Shown: positions 26,654 to 36,158 of the stretch, in pieces
How the letters are laid out: every line of letters starts with the position of its first letter
Position numbering within the stretch: position 1 is the first letter of the stretch
Origin: Parapedobacter sp. SGR-10
GTDB lineage: Bacteria > Bacteroidota > Bacteroidia > Sphingobacteriales > Sphingobacteriaceae
Length of the DNA stretch: 64,000 nucleotides
Direction: 5' to 3'
Assembly: GCF_011030405.1 (NCBI RefSeq)
Contig: NZ_JAAJTJ010000001.1
Coordinates: 124,001 to 188,000 of the forward strand
Notes under the pieces: generated by a model
Seen by the model: only the letters and a program-made list of their open reading frames with translations
Told to the model about the DNA's origin: nothing
Databases searched by the model: none
Made by a program: the position numbers and the translations under genes

Positions 26654-26684
26654 CAAAGGTAACAAAAATCATCGATTTTAGCAA
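26654..26684 (-). promoter_or_regulatory. Bacteroidota promoter of gyrB
   Basis: On the minus strand TTG (26682-26684) and, 20 bp on, TACCTTTG (26654-26661) match the -33 and TAnnTTTG -7 elements. The -7 box lies 32 bp before the ATG. Confidence 0.7.
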
Positions 26685-26769
26685 GTATAAAAACATTGCT
26701 ATCTCGTGATCCAACAACTTTTTTTGACGGATTGTGTACGAATAAAATGGAATTTTAATTTTTTTATAG

Positions 26770-26777
26770 TAGGTTTG
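26770..26777 (+). promoter_or_regulatory. -7 box for the OmpH-like gene
   Basis: TAGGTTTG matches TAnnTTTG, 26 bp before the ATG at 26804. No good -33 TTG at 19-21 bp spacing was seen. Confidence 0.45.
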
Positions 26778-26803
26778 TTGCTTTATTACGAAAATAGACA
26801 ACA

Positions 26804-27421
26804 ATGAATACATATTTATCAAATTTCAACAAAGTAGCTTTTGGATTGGCGCTAGCTATTGGCCTGGCATCGTGCAATCAGGGCGCAGGTTCAGGTACAC
26901 CTGCCGCGGGCAACGACAGCACCAAGGTGGAAGTGGTCAAAAAAGAAAAAATCGTTTACGTAAATTCGGATACACTTTCTGAACAATACGCATATTTCAA
27001 GGATATCCGGACAAAATTGGAAGCAAAAGCAAAAAAAGCTCAAAATGATCTGCAAGCCAAAGGACAGGCTTTCCAACGCGAGGTAGCCGAAGCGGAAAAG
27101 AATGTAGCAACGATGAGTGCAGCAGAACGCCAAGCTACTGAAGAACGCCTTGCCCGCAAGCAACAGGAATTGGCTCAGCTGAACCAAAATGCTTCCAACT
27201 CTTTGGCGCAAGATGAAGCTACAGAATTCAACGCTGTCTACACAGCCATCACCGAATACCTCAAAAAACATGCGGAAGAAAAAGGTTATCAATTTGTGCT
27301 GACCTATTCGAAAACGAATCCTGCCGTATTGTATGCTGACCCGAAGCTGGATATTACGACAGAGGTTCTGACTGCATTGAACAAAGAGTACGACGCAAAA
27401 AAGACAACTGAGAAAAAATAA
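26804..27421 (+). CDS. OmpH/Skp-family periplasmic chaperone-like lipoprotein
   Basis: The product has 205 residues. The signal ends in the lipobox LASC, so it is probably a lipoprotein. After a low-complexity linker comes the OmpH opening (KEKIVYVNSDTLSEQYAYF), then a long charged coiled coil with an Ala/Glu/Lys-rich core (about 70-135), and the C-terminal ALLYA-type strand (NPAVLYADPKLDITTEVLTALN). This is the Skp 'jellyfish' design that holds outer-membrane proteins in the periplasm. It is a single gene with its own terminator. Confidence 0.9.
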   Translation: MNTYLSNFNKVAFGLALAIGLASCNQGAGSGTPAAGNDSTKVEVVKKEKIVYVNSDTLSEQYAYFKDIRTKLEAKAKKAQNDLQAKGQAFQREVAEAEKNVATMSAAERQATEERLARKQQELAQLNQNASNSLAQDEATEFNAVYTAITEYLKKHAEEKGYQFVLTYSKTNPAVLYADPKLDITTEVLTALNKEYDAKKTTEKK

Positions 27422-27447
27422 ACCGGCAGAATGGCTAAGATATTGAA

Positions 27448-27480
27448 AGCAGCGTGTAGAAAGTTATACGCTGCTTTTTT
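27448..27480 (+). terminator. Intrinsic terminator of the OmpH-like gene
   Basis: AGCAGCGT (27448-27455) pairs with ACGCTGCT (27468-27475), followed by a T run. It begins 27 bp after the stop. The rest of the gap to 27717 holds no recognised feature. Confidence 0.85.
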
Positions 27481-27716
27481 ATTGCTTTTATTCTTTTAGA
27501 ATTTGTCCAATTTAAGCACAGGAGGCATGTGGTAGGCAGGCATACACTAGCACAAATCGGGCACGCCGGGCTTTCTTTAGAGGTTTAATTTCATCAATAC
27601 TTTTTTTAGAAGGTGAATTACCACCTTGTTGGTATCTTATAAAATACCGTTGACTTACGCGCCCTAATTACAATTTTTTTTCCGATTTTGTAACCTGAAC
27701 CAAATTGTCATAGGCC

Positions 27717-29612
27717 ATGCCTTTCTTTTGGAAAAGAAATTCTCATATAAGTCTGCTTGCTCTTATCATGGCAACCCTTTTACCGGCTTTTTCCTATGGA
27801 CAAAAGACGATTTACATCGATGAGCTAAAAGAGGGAACACTTTTTTTCATGATGGATCGCTGCCAATTTGCATTTGCCACGAACACAGATCAGCCCGTGA
27901 GTGATCTTGATGTGGAGGGTCTCGACTGGTTTGAGGTGGATCGAGATCGCTATCACAACTTTGGTAGACCAAAAGGAAAATTATGGATGAGATTTTCTGT
28001 CACCAATGACTCAGATCATGAGACTGAATTAGCATTTATCTTTGGCAACCATACCATCAATGAGATCGCTTTGTATCACCATACTGAATCGGGCCCACAG
28101 CACCTCCACACCACAGGTAGCGGCTATCCATTTTCCAGTAGACCCTATCCGTTTTTTACCTACGTATTTCCTTTGCAGTTTGATTCGAAAGAAGTCAAGG
28201 AATACCTCCTATCAGTCGATGCCAAAGGCGAATTGATGGTGTTCATGCCCTTGATGCTTGTTCCGCAACAATTGAAGCTGCAAAACGATCGGTCTTATAC
28301 CGCACTGGGTATTTTCATTGGCATCATTGTGATTTGCGGTGCTTTTAACTTCTTTCTTTTTCTATTTCTAAAGGAACGCATCCACCTGCTCTATGCCTTA
28401 TACGCCATCGTCGCGATATGGTGTCTAACAAGCATGGTTACCATGGATTTCCAATTCTTCTTCCCAGATCACCCACAGTTTATATACCCAAGTCGATTCT
28501 CAGCAAATTTCTTATACTTGGTCTTTCTATTGCTCATTATGCAACGATTTTTGAGGCAAACCGCTAAAAACAGTAAGATGTACTGGCCTACAATCGTGTT
28601 TATTATAGCCAATGCGGTGTGTTTTTTGCTGGAATGGATATTTGGTGTGCCTAGATGGCCCGCGGCATGGTCCGACATTCACTATTCAGTGTTAAGGATG
28701 GTCCATTTTTGTAGTTTTCTTGTAATCTTCCTAAGTTGTATTGAAAAAATCCGTCAGGGATATCGTTTAGCCTGGTTATTCTTGTGTGCCGTGCTTGTTC
28801 TGCTTATCGGTGGGGTTCTGACCATTGTCAATACGTTGGGATGGCTTGACTGGCATACCATCCTGATGCCACCTACTCCATTAGCCATGGGAATGGTAAT
28901 TGAAGCGATGATTATCTGCTTTGGCATTTTGTACAGGTACCATCTCTTGAAGCGAGAAAAAGAGCGCCTTTCATTGGAATTACAAGACCATAAGCTAACC
29001 GTGGCACAGGAAATCCTAAGAGTGGAGGAAGAGGAAAAAGAACGATTTGCACAAAATCTCCATGATGACCTGGGGGGCAACCTTGCCGCGCTGAAAGTGG
29101 CCATACAACGGTTGAAAGTCGAAAGAAAGGTGGCAGACCATCTAAATATATTGGTTGATACCACTTCGGATATGACCCGGAGGATAGCACATGACATCAT
29201 GCCTCCCGAATTTGAGAAAACTGAGTTCAACCAATTGTTGTCAGCGTATTTTAATCGTCTTTCTTCAACGGGCAATATCCGTTTTCACTTCATCGCCGAC
29301 GAAATTGACGGATATTTTACGAAACAGCAAACATTGATGATTTACCGTATTTTACTAGAATTGTCAACGAATATTGTCAAACATTCGAAAGCTACCGAAG
29401 CCACCATCCAGCTCAATTCGTACGATGACTATATCGAAATAATGGTGGAAGACAATGGAATCGGTTTTGATCTCTCTACCTGTAAAAAGGGAATGGGTCT
29501 ACGTAATATCGAATCCAGGATACTGTTTTTTCACGGCTCGCATGCCATCGATTCTGGCGAAAGCGGAACGACGATAATCATAACACTACCTACTCAAAGA
29601 CATGACTTATAA
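27717..29612 (+). CDS. 7TMR-DISM sensor histidine kinase (NarL/LuxR-type partner)
   Basis: The product has 631 residues. A signal peptide is followed by a periplasmic 7TMR-DISMED2-like sensor domain (about 25-175), seven membrane helices (about 185-395), a coiled linker, and a HisKA_3 domain with phospho-acceptor His449 in FAQNLHDDLGGNLAALK. The ATPase domain carries VEDNGIGFDL and GMGLRNIESRI. The input ligand is unknown, though such sensors often bind carbohydrates. It overlaps the response regulator gene by 11 bp, so the two form a two-component pair. Confidence 0.93.
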   Translation: MPFFWKRNSHISLLALIMATLLPAFSYGQKTIYIDELKEGTLFFMMDRCQFAFATNTDQPVSDLDVEGLDWFEVDRDRYHNFGRPKGKLWMRFSVTNDSDHETELAFIFGNHTINEIALYHHTESGPQHLHTTGSGYPFSSRPYPFFTYVFPLQFDSKEVKEYLLSVDAKGELMVFMPLMLVPQQLKLQNDRSYTALGIFIGIIVICGAFNFFLFLFLKERIHLLYALYAIVAIWCLTSMVTMDFQFFFPDHPQFIYPSRFSANFLYLVFLLLIMQRFLRQTAKNSKMYWPTIVFIIANAVCFLLEWIFGVPRWPAAWSDIHYSVLRMVHFCSFLVIFLSCIEKIRQGYRLAWLFLCAVLVLLIGGVLTIVNTLGWLDWHTILMPPTPLAMGMVIEAMIICFGILYRYHLLKREKERLSLELQDHKLTVAQEILRVEEEEKERFAQNLHDDLGGNLAALKVAIQRLKVERKVADHLNILVDTTSDMTRRIAHDIMPPEFEKTEFNQLLSAYFNRLSSTGNIRFHFIADEIDGYFTKQQTLMIYRILLELSTNIVKHSKATEATIQLNSYDDYIEIMVEDNGIGFDLSTCKKGMGLRNIESRILFFHGSHAIDSGESGTTIIITLPTQRHDL

Positions 29613-30231
29613 AACAAGCATCCTACTAGCGGACGATCATCTGCTATTTATTTCGGGTTTATCTACATTGTTGGCAGAGGAGCAAAACAACTATGATATC
29701 TTTGTAGCCCACGACGGAAACATGGTTTTGCAAATGGTTTCCGACCAACAACCCGATATTATCTTACTGGACATTGGTATGCCGGGAATCGGAGGAATGG
29801 AAGTCCTAAAATACATGAACCGTGTCTATCCAGCGATAAAGATCATCATGCTGTCTTCCTACAATGACGCCCATCTCATAGAAAAGGCCCGGCGTGCAGG
29901 TGCCTCAGGCTATCTCTTAAAGAACTGTAGCATCGAAGAATTGCAAAGAGCGATTGCTGACGTAATGGAGGGCAAATTGTCTTTTCCCCCAATCGTTCAC
30001 CTGCCAGAACACAATGCCTATACCAACCCAATTGCCCAACAATTTAACCTCACCAAACGAGAAATAGAAATCATACAACTGATAAAAGAAGAACTCACCA
30101 ACAAACAAATTGCGGACAAGCTGTTCCTCAGTCTTTTCACCGTAGAGACCCATCGTAAGAATATCATGCACAAACTTAAGCTCAACAGTGCTGTATCTTT
30201 GATGAAGTTTATATTGGATTTTAAGCTATAA
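29602..30231 (+). CDS. LuxR/NarL-family response regulator
   Basis: The product has 209 residues. The receiver domain has the acidic pair in LADDHLL, the phospho-acceptor Asp57 in LLDIGMPG, a switch Ser (MLSSYND) and Lys in GYLLKN. The LuxR-type helix-turn-helix is at about 145-200 (LTKREIEIIQLIKEELTNKQ, LFTVETHRKNIMHKL). It is translationally coupled to the kinase at 27717-29612 and is its probable partner. Target genes are not evident nearby. Confidence 0.94.
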   Translation: MTYKTSILLADDHLLFISGLSTLLAEEQNNYDIFVAHDGNMVLQMVSDQQPDIILLDIGMPGIGGMEVLKYMNRVYPAIKIIMLSSYNDAHLIEKARRAGASGYLLKNCSIEELQRAIADVMEGKLSFPPIVHLPEHNAYTNPIAQQFNLTKREIEIIQLIKEELTNKQIADKLFLSLFTVETHRKNIMHKLKLNSAVSLMKFILDFKL

Positions 30232-30322
30232 CCCTATATACTGTTGTGTGGTTTGGAAAAAATTAGGATAAGGAAATAATCGTTTTTTACCGCAGGCATT
30301 CGTATTTTTATGTATCTAAGTT

Positions 30323-31234
30323 TTGCCCATGATCGTATCCATTCTCCAAACACCCGAACATCACTTCGATTGGATTGATATTACCAATCCCGCGATTGAG
30401 GATTTTGCCGAACTAAAGGCTAAATATAACCTCCATGAAGCATCCATCAAGGACTGTATCGAAATAGGCCATCTTCCCAAGATTGAGGAGTTCGACAATT
30501 ACCATTTTCTGATCATACGCTCCATCCCCAAAAACTTTGATGACGAATCGGATTCATTAATCGAAATAACAGAACGCATTTCTATTTTCTATTCGGAAAA
30601 ATTTGTGATCACCGCCCATCGGCAAGAGATAGAATTTCTGAAGAACCTGGAAAACCTCGACAAGAGCAATAAAAAACTGCAATCAAGCAAAAGCCTGGTC
30701 AATGCGCTCACTTCTTCAGCATTGAAGACTTTCGAAGATATTGTACTGGACAAGATGTCTGTAAAACTAGACGAATACGAAGAAATCGTCTTTCTACATC
30801 GCCGCCGCAAGCCTTTTCTAAAAAAACTCTATTATATTAAAAGGCAAATCGATGTGATCCGAAGTGTATTAACCCACTACAAAGATATTGTCGATTATTT
30901 TCACATGCCACAATACCAAAATATCTATACACAGGATCTGCGTGACCTTTTTTCAAAAACGAATACGCTGTATCGCAACATTGCCGAAAATACAGCACAG
31001 CTACTTTCCATCTATTTCAACATCGAATCGAACCACACCAATGAAATCATGCGTATGCTGACCATCATTTCGGTATTCTTCATGCCCCTCACATTTATCG
31101 TGGGCGTGTACGGTATGAATTTTGAGAATATGCCAGAGCTGGAGTGGAAATATGGATACGCGGCAGTGATGCTATTAATGATTGCTTTATCCGCCATTAT
31201 CTACTTTTGGTTCAAGAAGAAAAAGTGGTTGTAA
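30323..31234 (+). CDS. CorA-like magnesium/divalent cation channel
   Basis: The product has 303 residues. A long cytosolic domain with helical coiled segments (about 1-240) ends in two membrane helices. The signature GMN motif stands at the end of the first (VGVYGMNFENMPEL), and the C-terminus is basic (WFKKKKWL). This is the standard CorA plan, slightly short. It imports Mg2+ or related ions as a pentamer. An upstream TAAGTTTT at about 30316 resembles a -7 box. It is a single-gene unit. Confidence 0.93.
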   Translation: MPMIVSILQTPEHHFDWIDITNPAIEDFAELKAKYNLHEASIKDCIEIGHLPKIEEFDNYHFLIIRSIPKNFDDESDSLIEITERISIFYSEKFVITAHRQEIEFLKNLENLDKSNKKLQSSKSLVNALTSSALKTFEDIVLDKMSVKLDEYEEIVFLHRRRKPFLKKLYYIKRQIDVIRSVLTHYKDIVDYFHMPQYQNIYTQDLRDLFSKTNTLYRNIAENTAQLLSIYFNIESNHTNEIMRMLTIISVFFMPLTFIVGVYGMNFENMPELEWKYGYAAVMLLMIALSAIIYFWFKKKKWL

Positions 31235-31301
31235 ATAGCATAAGAGGCTAAAAAGGTCCCCAACGCTGGCGCACGAACCGAGCGAAGCGAGCTCTCCATA
31301 G

Positions 31302-31350
31302 GAAATCCTTTCGTGTGCCCAGATATAAAAGCACACGAAGGGATTCGTGC
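31302..31350. repeat. Dispersed GCACACGAA palindrome, copies 2 and 3
   Basis: An inverted partial copy (GAAATCCTTTCGTGTGC, 31302-31318) and a direct copy (GCACACGAAGGGATTCGTGC, 31331-31350) face each other between corA and tsaB. A related CTGGCGCACGAA stretch lies at about 31266-31277. Confidence 0.65.
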
Positions 31351-31375
31351 GCTAGCATAAGCTAAAGATGGCAAC

Positions 31376-32065
31376 TTACTTCTTCGGCGTAGTCGGCACA
31401 AACTCTTTCAAATAGAAAGGTTCAAAGTAAATCAGATCTTCGAAATCCTGCTTCCTATACTTCTGCCAAACGACCTCACTCATATAGGCCGAAGAATGTT
31501 TATATCCTGCATCGACCGTGACGGTAGGATCATCCTCAAATAATTGTGCAAACTTATTCGCACCTGAACCAAACAGCACAATTTTCTTGTCCTTATACAC
31601 CTCAAAACTATCTCTATCTATAATAACTGCTGCTGTGGGAGATATCAACCCACCTTCATCGTCAAACACCGACATATACACCTCCATCCTTCGCGCATCG
31701 ATCATCGGACAATACAAGTCGCAAGAAGTACTAGGGACAGAACGACGGTAACCATCGTACATGGCCTTCAAGGTATTGACTGCGATCAAAGGCCGATCGA
31801 GGCTATAACATAGCCCTTTGGCCGTAGACACACCTATACGCAAGCCTGTATAAGAGCCTGGCCCCATACTCACGGCGATAGCCGCCAAATCTGTATAAGC
31901 TACATCATTGCGCTGCAAGATTTCTTCAACAAAAACCGTCAGTCTGGACGCATGCTGATTGGGTACTTCCGTCTGCACAGTATCCACCACCTCTCCGTTG
32001 GCACTCAACGAAACAGAACAAACTTCCGTAGCCGTGTCTATTTGCAGGATATATTGTGTATTCAT
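31376..32065 (-). CDS. tsaB: tRNA N6-threonylcarbamoyladenosine biosynthesis protein TsaB
   Basis: The product has 229 residues from ATG 32065; a longer frame from 32107 would overlap yidD and is not typical. The ASKHA-fold opening is ILQIDTATEVCSVSL, and the family core is AVSMGPGSYTGLRIGVSTAKG. TsaB is the scaffold partner of TsaD in making t6A in ANN-decoding tRNAs. It is the last gene after rpmH-rnpA-yidD, 13 bp from yidD. Confidence 0.95.
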   Translation of the reverse strand: MNTQYILQIDTATEVCSVSLSANGEVVDTVQTEVPNQHASRLTVFVEEILQRNDVAYTDLAAIAVSMGPGSYTGLRIGVSTAKGLCYSLDRPLIAVNTLKAMYDGYRRSVPSTSCDLYCPMIDARRMEVYMSVFDDEGGLISPTAAVIIDRDSFEVYKDKKIVLFGSGANKFAQLFEDDPTVTVDAGYKHSSAYMSEVVWQKYRKQDFEDLIYFEPFYLKEFVPTTPKK

Positions 32066-32078
32066 AAAAGCTTCACGT

Positions 32079-32330
32079 TTAAGGAACCGGATCGTGTCCA
32101 TGTCCACCCCAAGGATGACACCGGGCTATTCGCTTGATGGCCAGCCAGCCGCCCTTGAAAGGCCCATACTTGAGGATGGCCTCTTTGCCATACTGCGAAC
32201 AGGTCGGCGTATAACGACAATTGGCACCCAACAGTGGAGAGATAAACAATTGATAGACCTTTATCAACAATAAAAAAACAGATTGAACCAAGTAGGCTAC
32301 ACTCCTTCCTATTGTATTAAGCAACCTCAT
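32079..32330 (-). CDS. yidD: Membrane protein insertion efficiency factor YidD
   Basis: The product has 83 residues. One membrane helix ([19 protein letters not shown]) precedes the family Cys/Pro signature [15 protein letters not shown] and the final [13 protein letters not shown]. YidD aids insertion of inner-membrane proteins, with YidC. The start overlaps the rnpA 3' end by 14 bp, matching the conserved rpmH-rnpA-yidD order. Confidence 0.96.
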   Translation of the reverse strand: MRLLNTIGRSVAYLVQSVFLLLIKVYQLFISPLLGANCRYTPTCSQYGKEAILKYGPFKGGWLAIKRIARCHPWGGHGHDPVP

Positions 32331-32700
32331 GGACGATCTGGTTTAAGACTTTGTTCATTTTGAGTTGATATTGATCAAAGGAAAGGTCCTCATGGGCAAC
32401 ATACTGTATGGCCAACAGCAAATTTATCGCTTTCAAACGGATGGCGGGATACAAAATATCACCCTTTTGCAAACGGTACGCCTCCCGCATCTTGCGCTTT
32501 ATCCTATTGCGCATATAGGCATGCTTGAATTTACGTTTCGAAACCGACAGTATCACCTGTACTCCAGTGGGCAACTCATGGTCAACGGTCAGAAGGACAA
32601 CCCGAAAAGGATATAATACAAAAGAAGAACCGTCATGGAATAGCTTGTCTATCAGACCTCTACTACACAACCGTTCTTCTTTTGTAAACGTATTTTTCAT
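32317..32700 (-). CDS. rnpA: Ribonuclease P protein component
   Basis: The product has 127 residues from ATG 32700; an upstream frame is not typical of the family. The start ([20 protein letters not shown]) and the RNR-type RNA-binding motif ([20 protein letters not shown]) identify RnpA, which helps the RNase P RNA trim tRNA 5' leaders. It lies 59 bp downstream of rpmH and overlaps yidD. Confidence 0.96.
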   Translation of the reverse strand: MKNTFTKEERLCSRGLIDKLFHDGSSFVLYPFRVVLLTVDHELPTGVQVILSVSKRKFKHAYMRNRIKRKMREAYRLQKGDILYPAIRLKAINLLLAIQYVAHEDLSFDQYQLKMNKVLNQIVHEVA

Positions 32701-32759
32701 ATCGATGACTATTTTGGCCGGAAGTGGCACAGCAAGGAAGTCACCGGCGCAAAAAGAAA

Positions 32760-32918
32760 TTATCCTTTATGACGGTATTCGTCAGAAACAGTAAGACGTT
32801 TTCTACCTTTTGCACGACGGGAAGCCAATACTCTCCTACCGTTAGCTGTGCTCATACGCTCTCTGAATCCGTGTTTATTTCTTCTTTTTCTTTGCGAAGG
32901 CTGAAATGTTCTTTTCAT
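32760..32918 (-). CDS. rpmH: 50S ribosomal protein L34
   Basis: This 52-residue frame from ATG 32918 to TAA 32760-32762 is unmistakable: [20 protein letters not shown], then [20 protein letters not shown]. The small tail (VSDEYRHKG) is lineage-specific. It heads the rpmH-rnpA-yidD-tsaB unit. Confidence 0.98.
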   Translation of the reverse strand: MKRTFQPSQRKRRNKHGFRERMSTANGRRVLASRRAKGRKRLTVSDEYRHKG

Positions 32919-33010
32919 GACGCTGTGTTATATTTTTAATATTTTTGTTCCTAAGAGGAATGCAAAGGTAGTGTTTTTTTTAAAACATTCAAATTAAAAA
33001 ACAAATATTA

Positions 33011-33030
33011 CCACGGGCTTCAGCCCGTGG
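33011..33030. repeat. 20-bp palindrome CCACGGGCTTCAGCCCGTGG
   Basis: The 8-bp arms CCACGGGC and GCCCGTGG enclose TTCA. It lies downstream of mscL. It may act as a weak terminator, but no T tract follows. Only one copy was seen in this window. Confidence 0.6.
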
Positions 33031-33039
33031 CTATTCAAC

Positions 33040-33447
33040 TTATTTGTTCTTCAAAAGATCCCTGATCTCTGCCAACAGCACCTCTTCATTCGATGGAGCA
33101 GCAGGCTCTTCCGGAGCTACCTCCTCTTTGCGCTTCAAGACATTTATTCCTTTGATCACAAGAAAAATACAGAAAGCAATGATAAGAAACTGAATGATGA
33201 CATTGATGAAGTTTCCGTAGCTTATAGCCACTTCTTCCACACCGGCATCTGCATTGGCCGCAGTAATCACGTACTTGAGCTTGGAAAAGTCTACACCTCC
33301 AGTAAGGTAACCTATCGGAGGCATGATAATATCATCTACCAAGGAGGTGACGATCTTGCCAAAGGCACCTCCAATCACAACACCGACAGCCAAATCGACT
33401 ACGCTGCCACGCATTGCAAACTCTTTAAATTCTTTTAAAAACCCCAT
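33040..33447 (-). CDS. mscL: Large-conductance mechanosensitive channel MscL
   Basis: The product has 135 residues. The N-terminal helix ([20 protein letters not shown]) and the pore-lining first membrane helix ([17 protein letters not shown]) are conserved. A periplasmic loop and second helix ([19 protein letters not shown]) follow, and a C-terminal Glu-rich bundle ends the protein. MscL opens on extreme turgor to release solutes. It is a second mechanosensitive channel in the window after the MscS at 1-1812. Confidence 0.97.
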   Translation of the reverse strand: MGFLKEFKEFAMRGSVVDLAVGVVIGGAFGKIVTSLVDDIIMPPIGYLTGGVDFSKLKYVITAANADAGVEEVAISYGNFINVIIQFLIIAFCIFLVIKGINVLKRKEEVAPEEPAAPSNEEVLLAEIRDLLKNK

Positions 33448-33493
33448 ATTGCGTATTTTTATTAGTTCATTACAATTATAATGATAAAAACTT

Positions 33494-33501
33494 TATATTT
33501 G
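33494..33501 (+). promoter_or_regulatory. -7 box for the orphan response regulator
   Basis: TATATTTG matches TAnnTTTG. Its start site would give a leader of about 105 nt before the ATG at 33615. A good -33 was not seen. Confidence 0.5.
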
Positions 33502-33614
33502 CAACAAAAAGTATGCATAATATACAACTACATCTACGTTTTATATTAACAAGCAGCAACTGAAAGCAGCCACATCAGTCTCCACTTTAAAAACATTTTC
33601 AACATCATACCCGC

Positions 33615-34256
33615 ATGAAGAAAGTACTTATCGCAGACGACCATAGCATAGTAAGGCTTGGGGCTTCGGTCATTATCCAAGGAGCCTATAAAGACGTCGA
33701 AATCACGCACGCCACCACATACAACGAAATATTAGATCACCTCAAATCGAACAGGTTTGACCTGTTACTATTGGACATCAATATGCCCGGAGGCAACAAT
33801 ATCAAGGCCATAAAAGAACTATTGGCCGCACAAAGCGATCTGAAAATCCTTGTATTCTCGTCCTATGACGAAAATATCTACGCATTGCGTTATATTGAGG
33901 CTGGTGCGGTAGGCTACTTGAACAAAAACACGGCCATGGATGAATTGGCAGTCGCCATTCAACACATACAAGACCGGGGCAAATACATGTCCGAAACTGT
34001 CAAGGATCTGTATGTGCAAAAGTTGATCTCCAACAAATCAAACCTACAGATGAGCAATCCTTTGTACAAACTATCCAACCGGGAAATGGATGTAGCAAAG
34101 CATCTCATCAGCGGGCAAGGTATACTCGATGTATCTGCCTTGCTGAATCTAAGCTCGTCAACAGTCAGCACCTATAAAAGCAGGATATTCGAAAAACTGC
34201 AAGTCAATAATATTCCTGAACTCATCGAACTGTTTAAACTGCACGCGGTGGAGTAA
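33615..34256 (+). CDS. Orphan LuxR-family response regulator
   Basis: The product has 213 residues. The receiver domain shows IADDHSIVR, phospho-acceptor Asp54 in LLLLDINMPGG, FSSYDE and the Lys in GYLNKN. A LuxR helix-turn-helix at about 150-205 (LSNREMDVAKHLISGQGILD, SSSTVSTYKSRIFEKLQ) ends the protein. No histidine kinase lies beside it, so the partner is elsewhere or phosphorylation comes from another route. It is convergent with ftsZ across a strong shared terminator. Confidence 0.93.
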   Translation: MKKVLIADDHSIVRLGASVIIQGAYKDVEITHATTYNEILDHLKSNRFDLLLLDINMPGGNNIKAIKELLAAQSDLKILVFSSYDENIYALRYIEAGAVGYLNKNTAMDELAVAIQHIQDRGKYMSETVKDLYVQKLISNKSNLQMSNPLYKLSNREMDVAKHLISGQGILDVSALLNLSSSTVSTYKSRIFEKLQVNNIPELIELFKLHAVE

Positions 34257-34266
34257 CTGACATCAA

Positions 34267-34302
34267 GCAAAAAAGGCCCGGTCATGACCGGGCCTTTTTT
34301 GC
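34267..34302. terminator. Bidirectional intrinsic terminator
   Basis: A 36-bp perfect palindrome with 18-bp arms (GCAAAAAAGGCCCGGTCA and its complement), A run on one side and T run on the other, serves both the response regulator and ftsZ. Confidence 0.95.
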
Positions 34303-34312
34303 TTTTATATCC

Positions 34313-36025
34313 TTAGTCCACGTTGTCGTGCAAAAAGGAATTATTGGAACGGATCTCCGTTGCCCCTTCATCAAAAGACAAGGTAAATCTCGAAACCTGT
34401 GATTCGGATGAATGCGGCACATCTTCCAAGGTCTTTTGCTTTCTTTTGTAAGCCGGTTCATTCTCCAGTTCCTGCAAACCATTCGAAGATTTCAATTTCA
34501 TGCTCAATTCTTTCAAACGCAGAATACGCTCTTTGGTCTTCAGCAACTGATCCTCAAAATTGACATCTTCCTTCACTTCTACAGTATTTTCGGTTACCAT
34601 TGCAGAAGGCATATCCTCATTGACAATACTATTTACTTCATGTTCTACCTCGGCATTGTTCTGCTCATACGTATCGAACACCGTTGGCAACTTAAATTCA
34701 AACACCGAAGGAGATGTCTTCAATTCAAACCCATGCGTATCGTCTTCTTCTTCGACCGTGTTTTCGGAAGCCGCATCGTCTTCCAAAGTATAACGCACGA
34801 CCTCATCTTCTACCTCTGCAGCAGGCGCATGGCTTGTCTGCGGCGCATGTGCATTGCTCGGTGAAAACAAATCGGCCTGTGGTGGAGCCTGAGCAGCTAC
34901 AGGTGCAGCTTGGGGCATCTGTACCGGCTTCACAAATTCAGCTGGACTTGGTTGCTTTTCCACAAATTGGTTTTGAACAATCGGCTTGATATACGACGCT
35001 GTCGGTTCTGGCGTCAAAGGCAAGGCCACTTTTTCATTCTCCCGCTCTTTGATACGCTCTTCAGAAGTCTGGAAACCTGTCGCAATGATCGTCACAGACA
35101 GTTCCTCACCAAGCGTCTCATCGATACAGTTACCCCAGATCAGATCCGCGGTCAACCCTGCCTTTTCTTGTATATAGTCGGTAATAATGGCTACCTCATC
35201 CATGGTTACCTCTTTGGTCCCCGACGTAATGTTCAAAAGAATATAGCGCGCCCCCTCGATTTCGTTATCTTTCAACAACGGTGAAGCCAATGCACCTGTC
35301 ACGGCTTCAAGCGCACGACTGTCTCCCGATGCGACATGATTGCCCATGATAGCTACACCACTATCGTTCATTACAGTACGCACATCTTTAAAGTCCACAT
35401 TGACATAACCCGGTATCGTGATGATCTCAGCAATACCTTTGGCCGCTGTGGTCAGGATATCATCTGCTTTGGCAAAAGCGGCAGTCATCGTTAGATTGCC
35501 AAATATCTCGCGCAGACGGTCGTTGGAAATCACCAGATAAGAATCTACATACTTTCTCAACTCATCCAATCCTTCTTGTGCCTGCGAACGGCGTTTTTTG
35601 CCTTCAAATGCAAAAGGTGTCGTCACGATAGCTACGGTAAGGATACCCATCTCCTTGGCGGCTTTGGCCAGAACCGGACTGGCACCTGTTCCTGTACCAC
35701 CTCCCATACCGGCCGTGATAAACAACATCTTGGTGTTGGTACCCAGCATCCTTTTGATATCATCAATACTCTCTATGGCCGAATTCTCGCCTACATCAGG
35801 ATCTGCACCAGCTCCCATTCCTTCGGTAAGGCTAGCTCCCAACTGTACCTTATTGGGAATAGGGCTCAATTCAAGTGCCTGGGCATCTGTATTGCATACG
35901 ATAAAATCCACACCGCTGATTCCTTGCTTGTACATGTGGTTGACAGCATTGCCGCCACCACCGCCTACGCCTATTACCTTGATGATAGACGATTGTTCCT
36001 TTAACATTTCAAATTGTATCGACAT
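34313..36025 (-). CDS. ftsZ: Cell division protein FtsZ
   Basis: The product has 570 residues. The GTP-binding tubulin signature GGGTGTGASPVLAKAAK and the N-terminal IKVIGVGGGGGNAVNHM are complete. After the about 320-residue globular core, a long Glu/Pro/Ala-rich linker of some 200 residues ends in a conserved tail (RSNNSFLHDNVD). The long linker is usual in Bacteroidota but is much longer than in E. coli. FtsZ forms the division ring. It is the last gene of the cell-wall cluster, 133 bp from ftsA, with a terminator just past its stop. Confidence 0.97.
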   Translation of the reverse strand: MSIQFEMLKEQSSIIKVIGVGGGGGNAVNHMYKQGISGVDFIVCNTDAQALELSPIPNKVQLGASLTEGMGAGADPDVGENSAIESIDDIKRMLGTNTKMLFITAGMGGGTGTGASPVLAKAAKEMGILTVAIVTTPFAFEGKKRRSQAQEGLDELRKYVDSYLVISNDRLREIFGNLTMTAAFAKADDILTTAAKGIAEIITIPGYVNVDFKDVRTVMNDSGVAIMGNHVASGDSRALEAVTGALASPLLKDNEIEGARYILLNITSGTKEVTMDEVAIITDYIQEKAGLTADLIWGNCIDETLGEELSVTIIATGFQTSEERIKERENEKVALPLTPEPTASYIKPIVQNQFVEKQPSPAEFVKPVQMPQAAPVAAQAPPQADLFSPSNAHAPQTSHAPAAEVEDEVVRYTLEDDAASENTVEEEDDTHGFELKTSPSVFEFKLPTVFDTYEQNNAEVEHEVNSIVNEDMPSAMVTENTVEVKEDVNFEDQLLKTKERILRLKELSMKLKSSNGLQELENEPAYKRKQKTLEDVPHSSESQVSRFTLSFDEGATEIRSNNSFLHDNVD

Positions 36026-36111
36026 AAATCCTGTTCTTTAAATCCGTAGGGCTCGTTATACCGTCCAAACCCAACAATTCAATGTAATATTACCAATAAT
36101 ATCCACATGAT

Positions 36112-36139
36112 TTTTCCACATTTGTGAATTTGTGGAAAA
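36112..36139. repeat. Hairpin TTTTCCACA / TGTGGAAAA between ftsA and ftsZ
   Basis: Two inverted 9-bp arms are separated by 10 bp. TTTTCCACA also recurs at 50733-50741 upstream of mraZ. It is one base from a DnaA-box core (TTATCCACA), but a function is not shown. Confidence 0.5.
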
Positions 36140-36158
36140 GTCATGCGCTTGTTGAAAA

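Noticed and set aside
33011..33030. Intrinsic terminator of mscL
   Set aside because: The stem is strong but no T tract follows on the minus strand, so it is listed only as a palindromic repeat.
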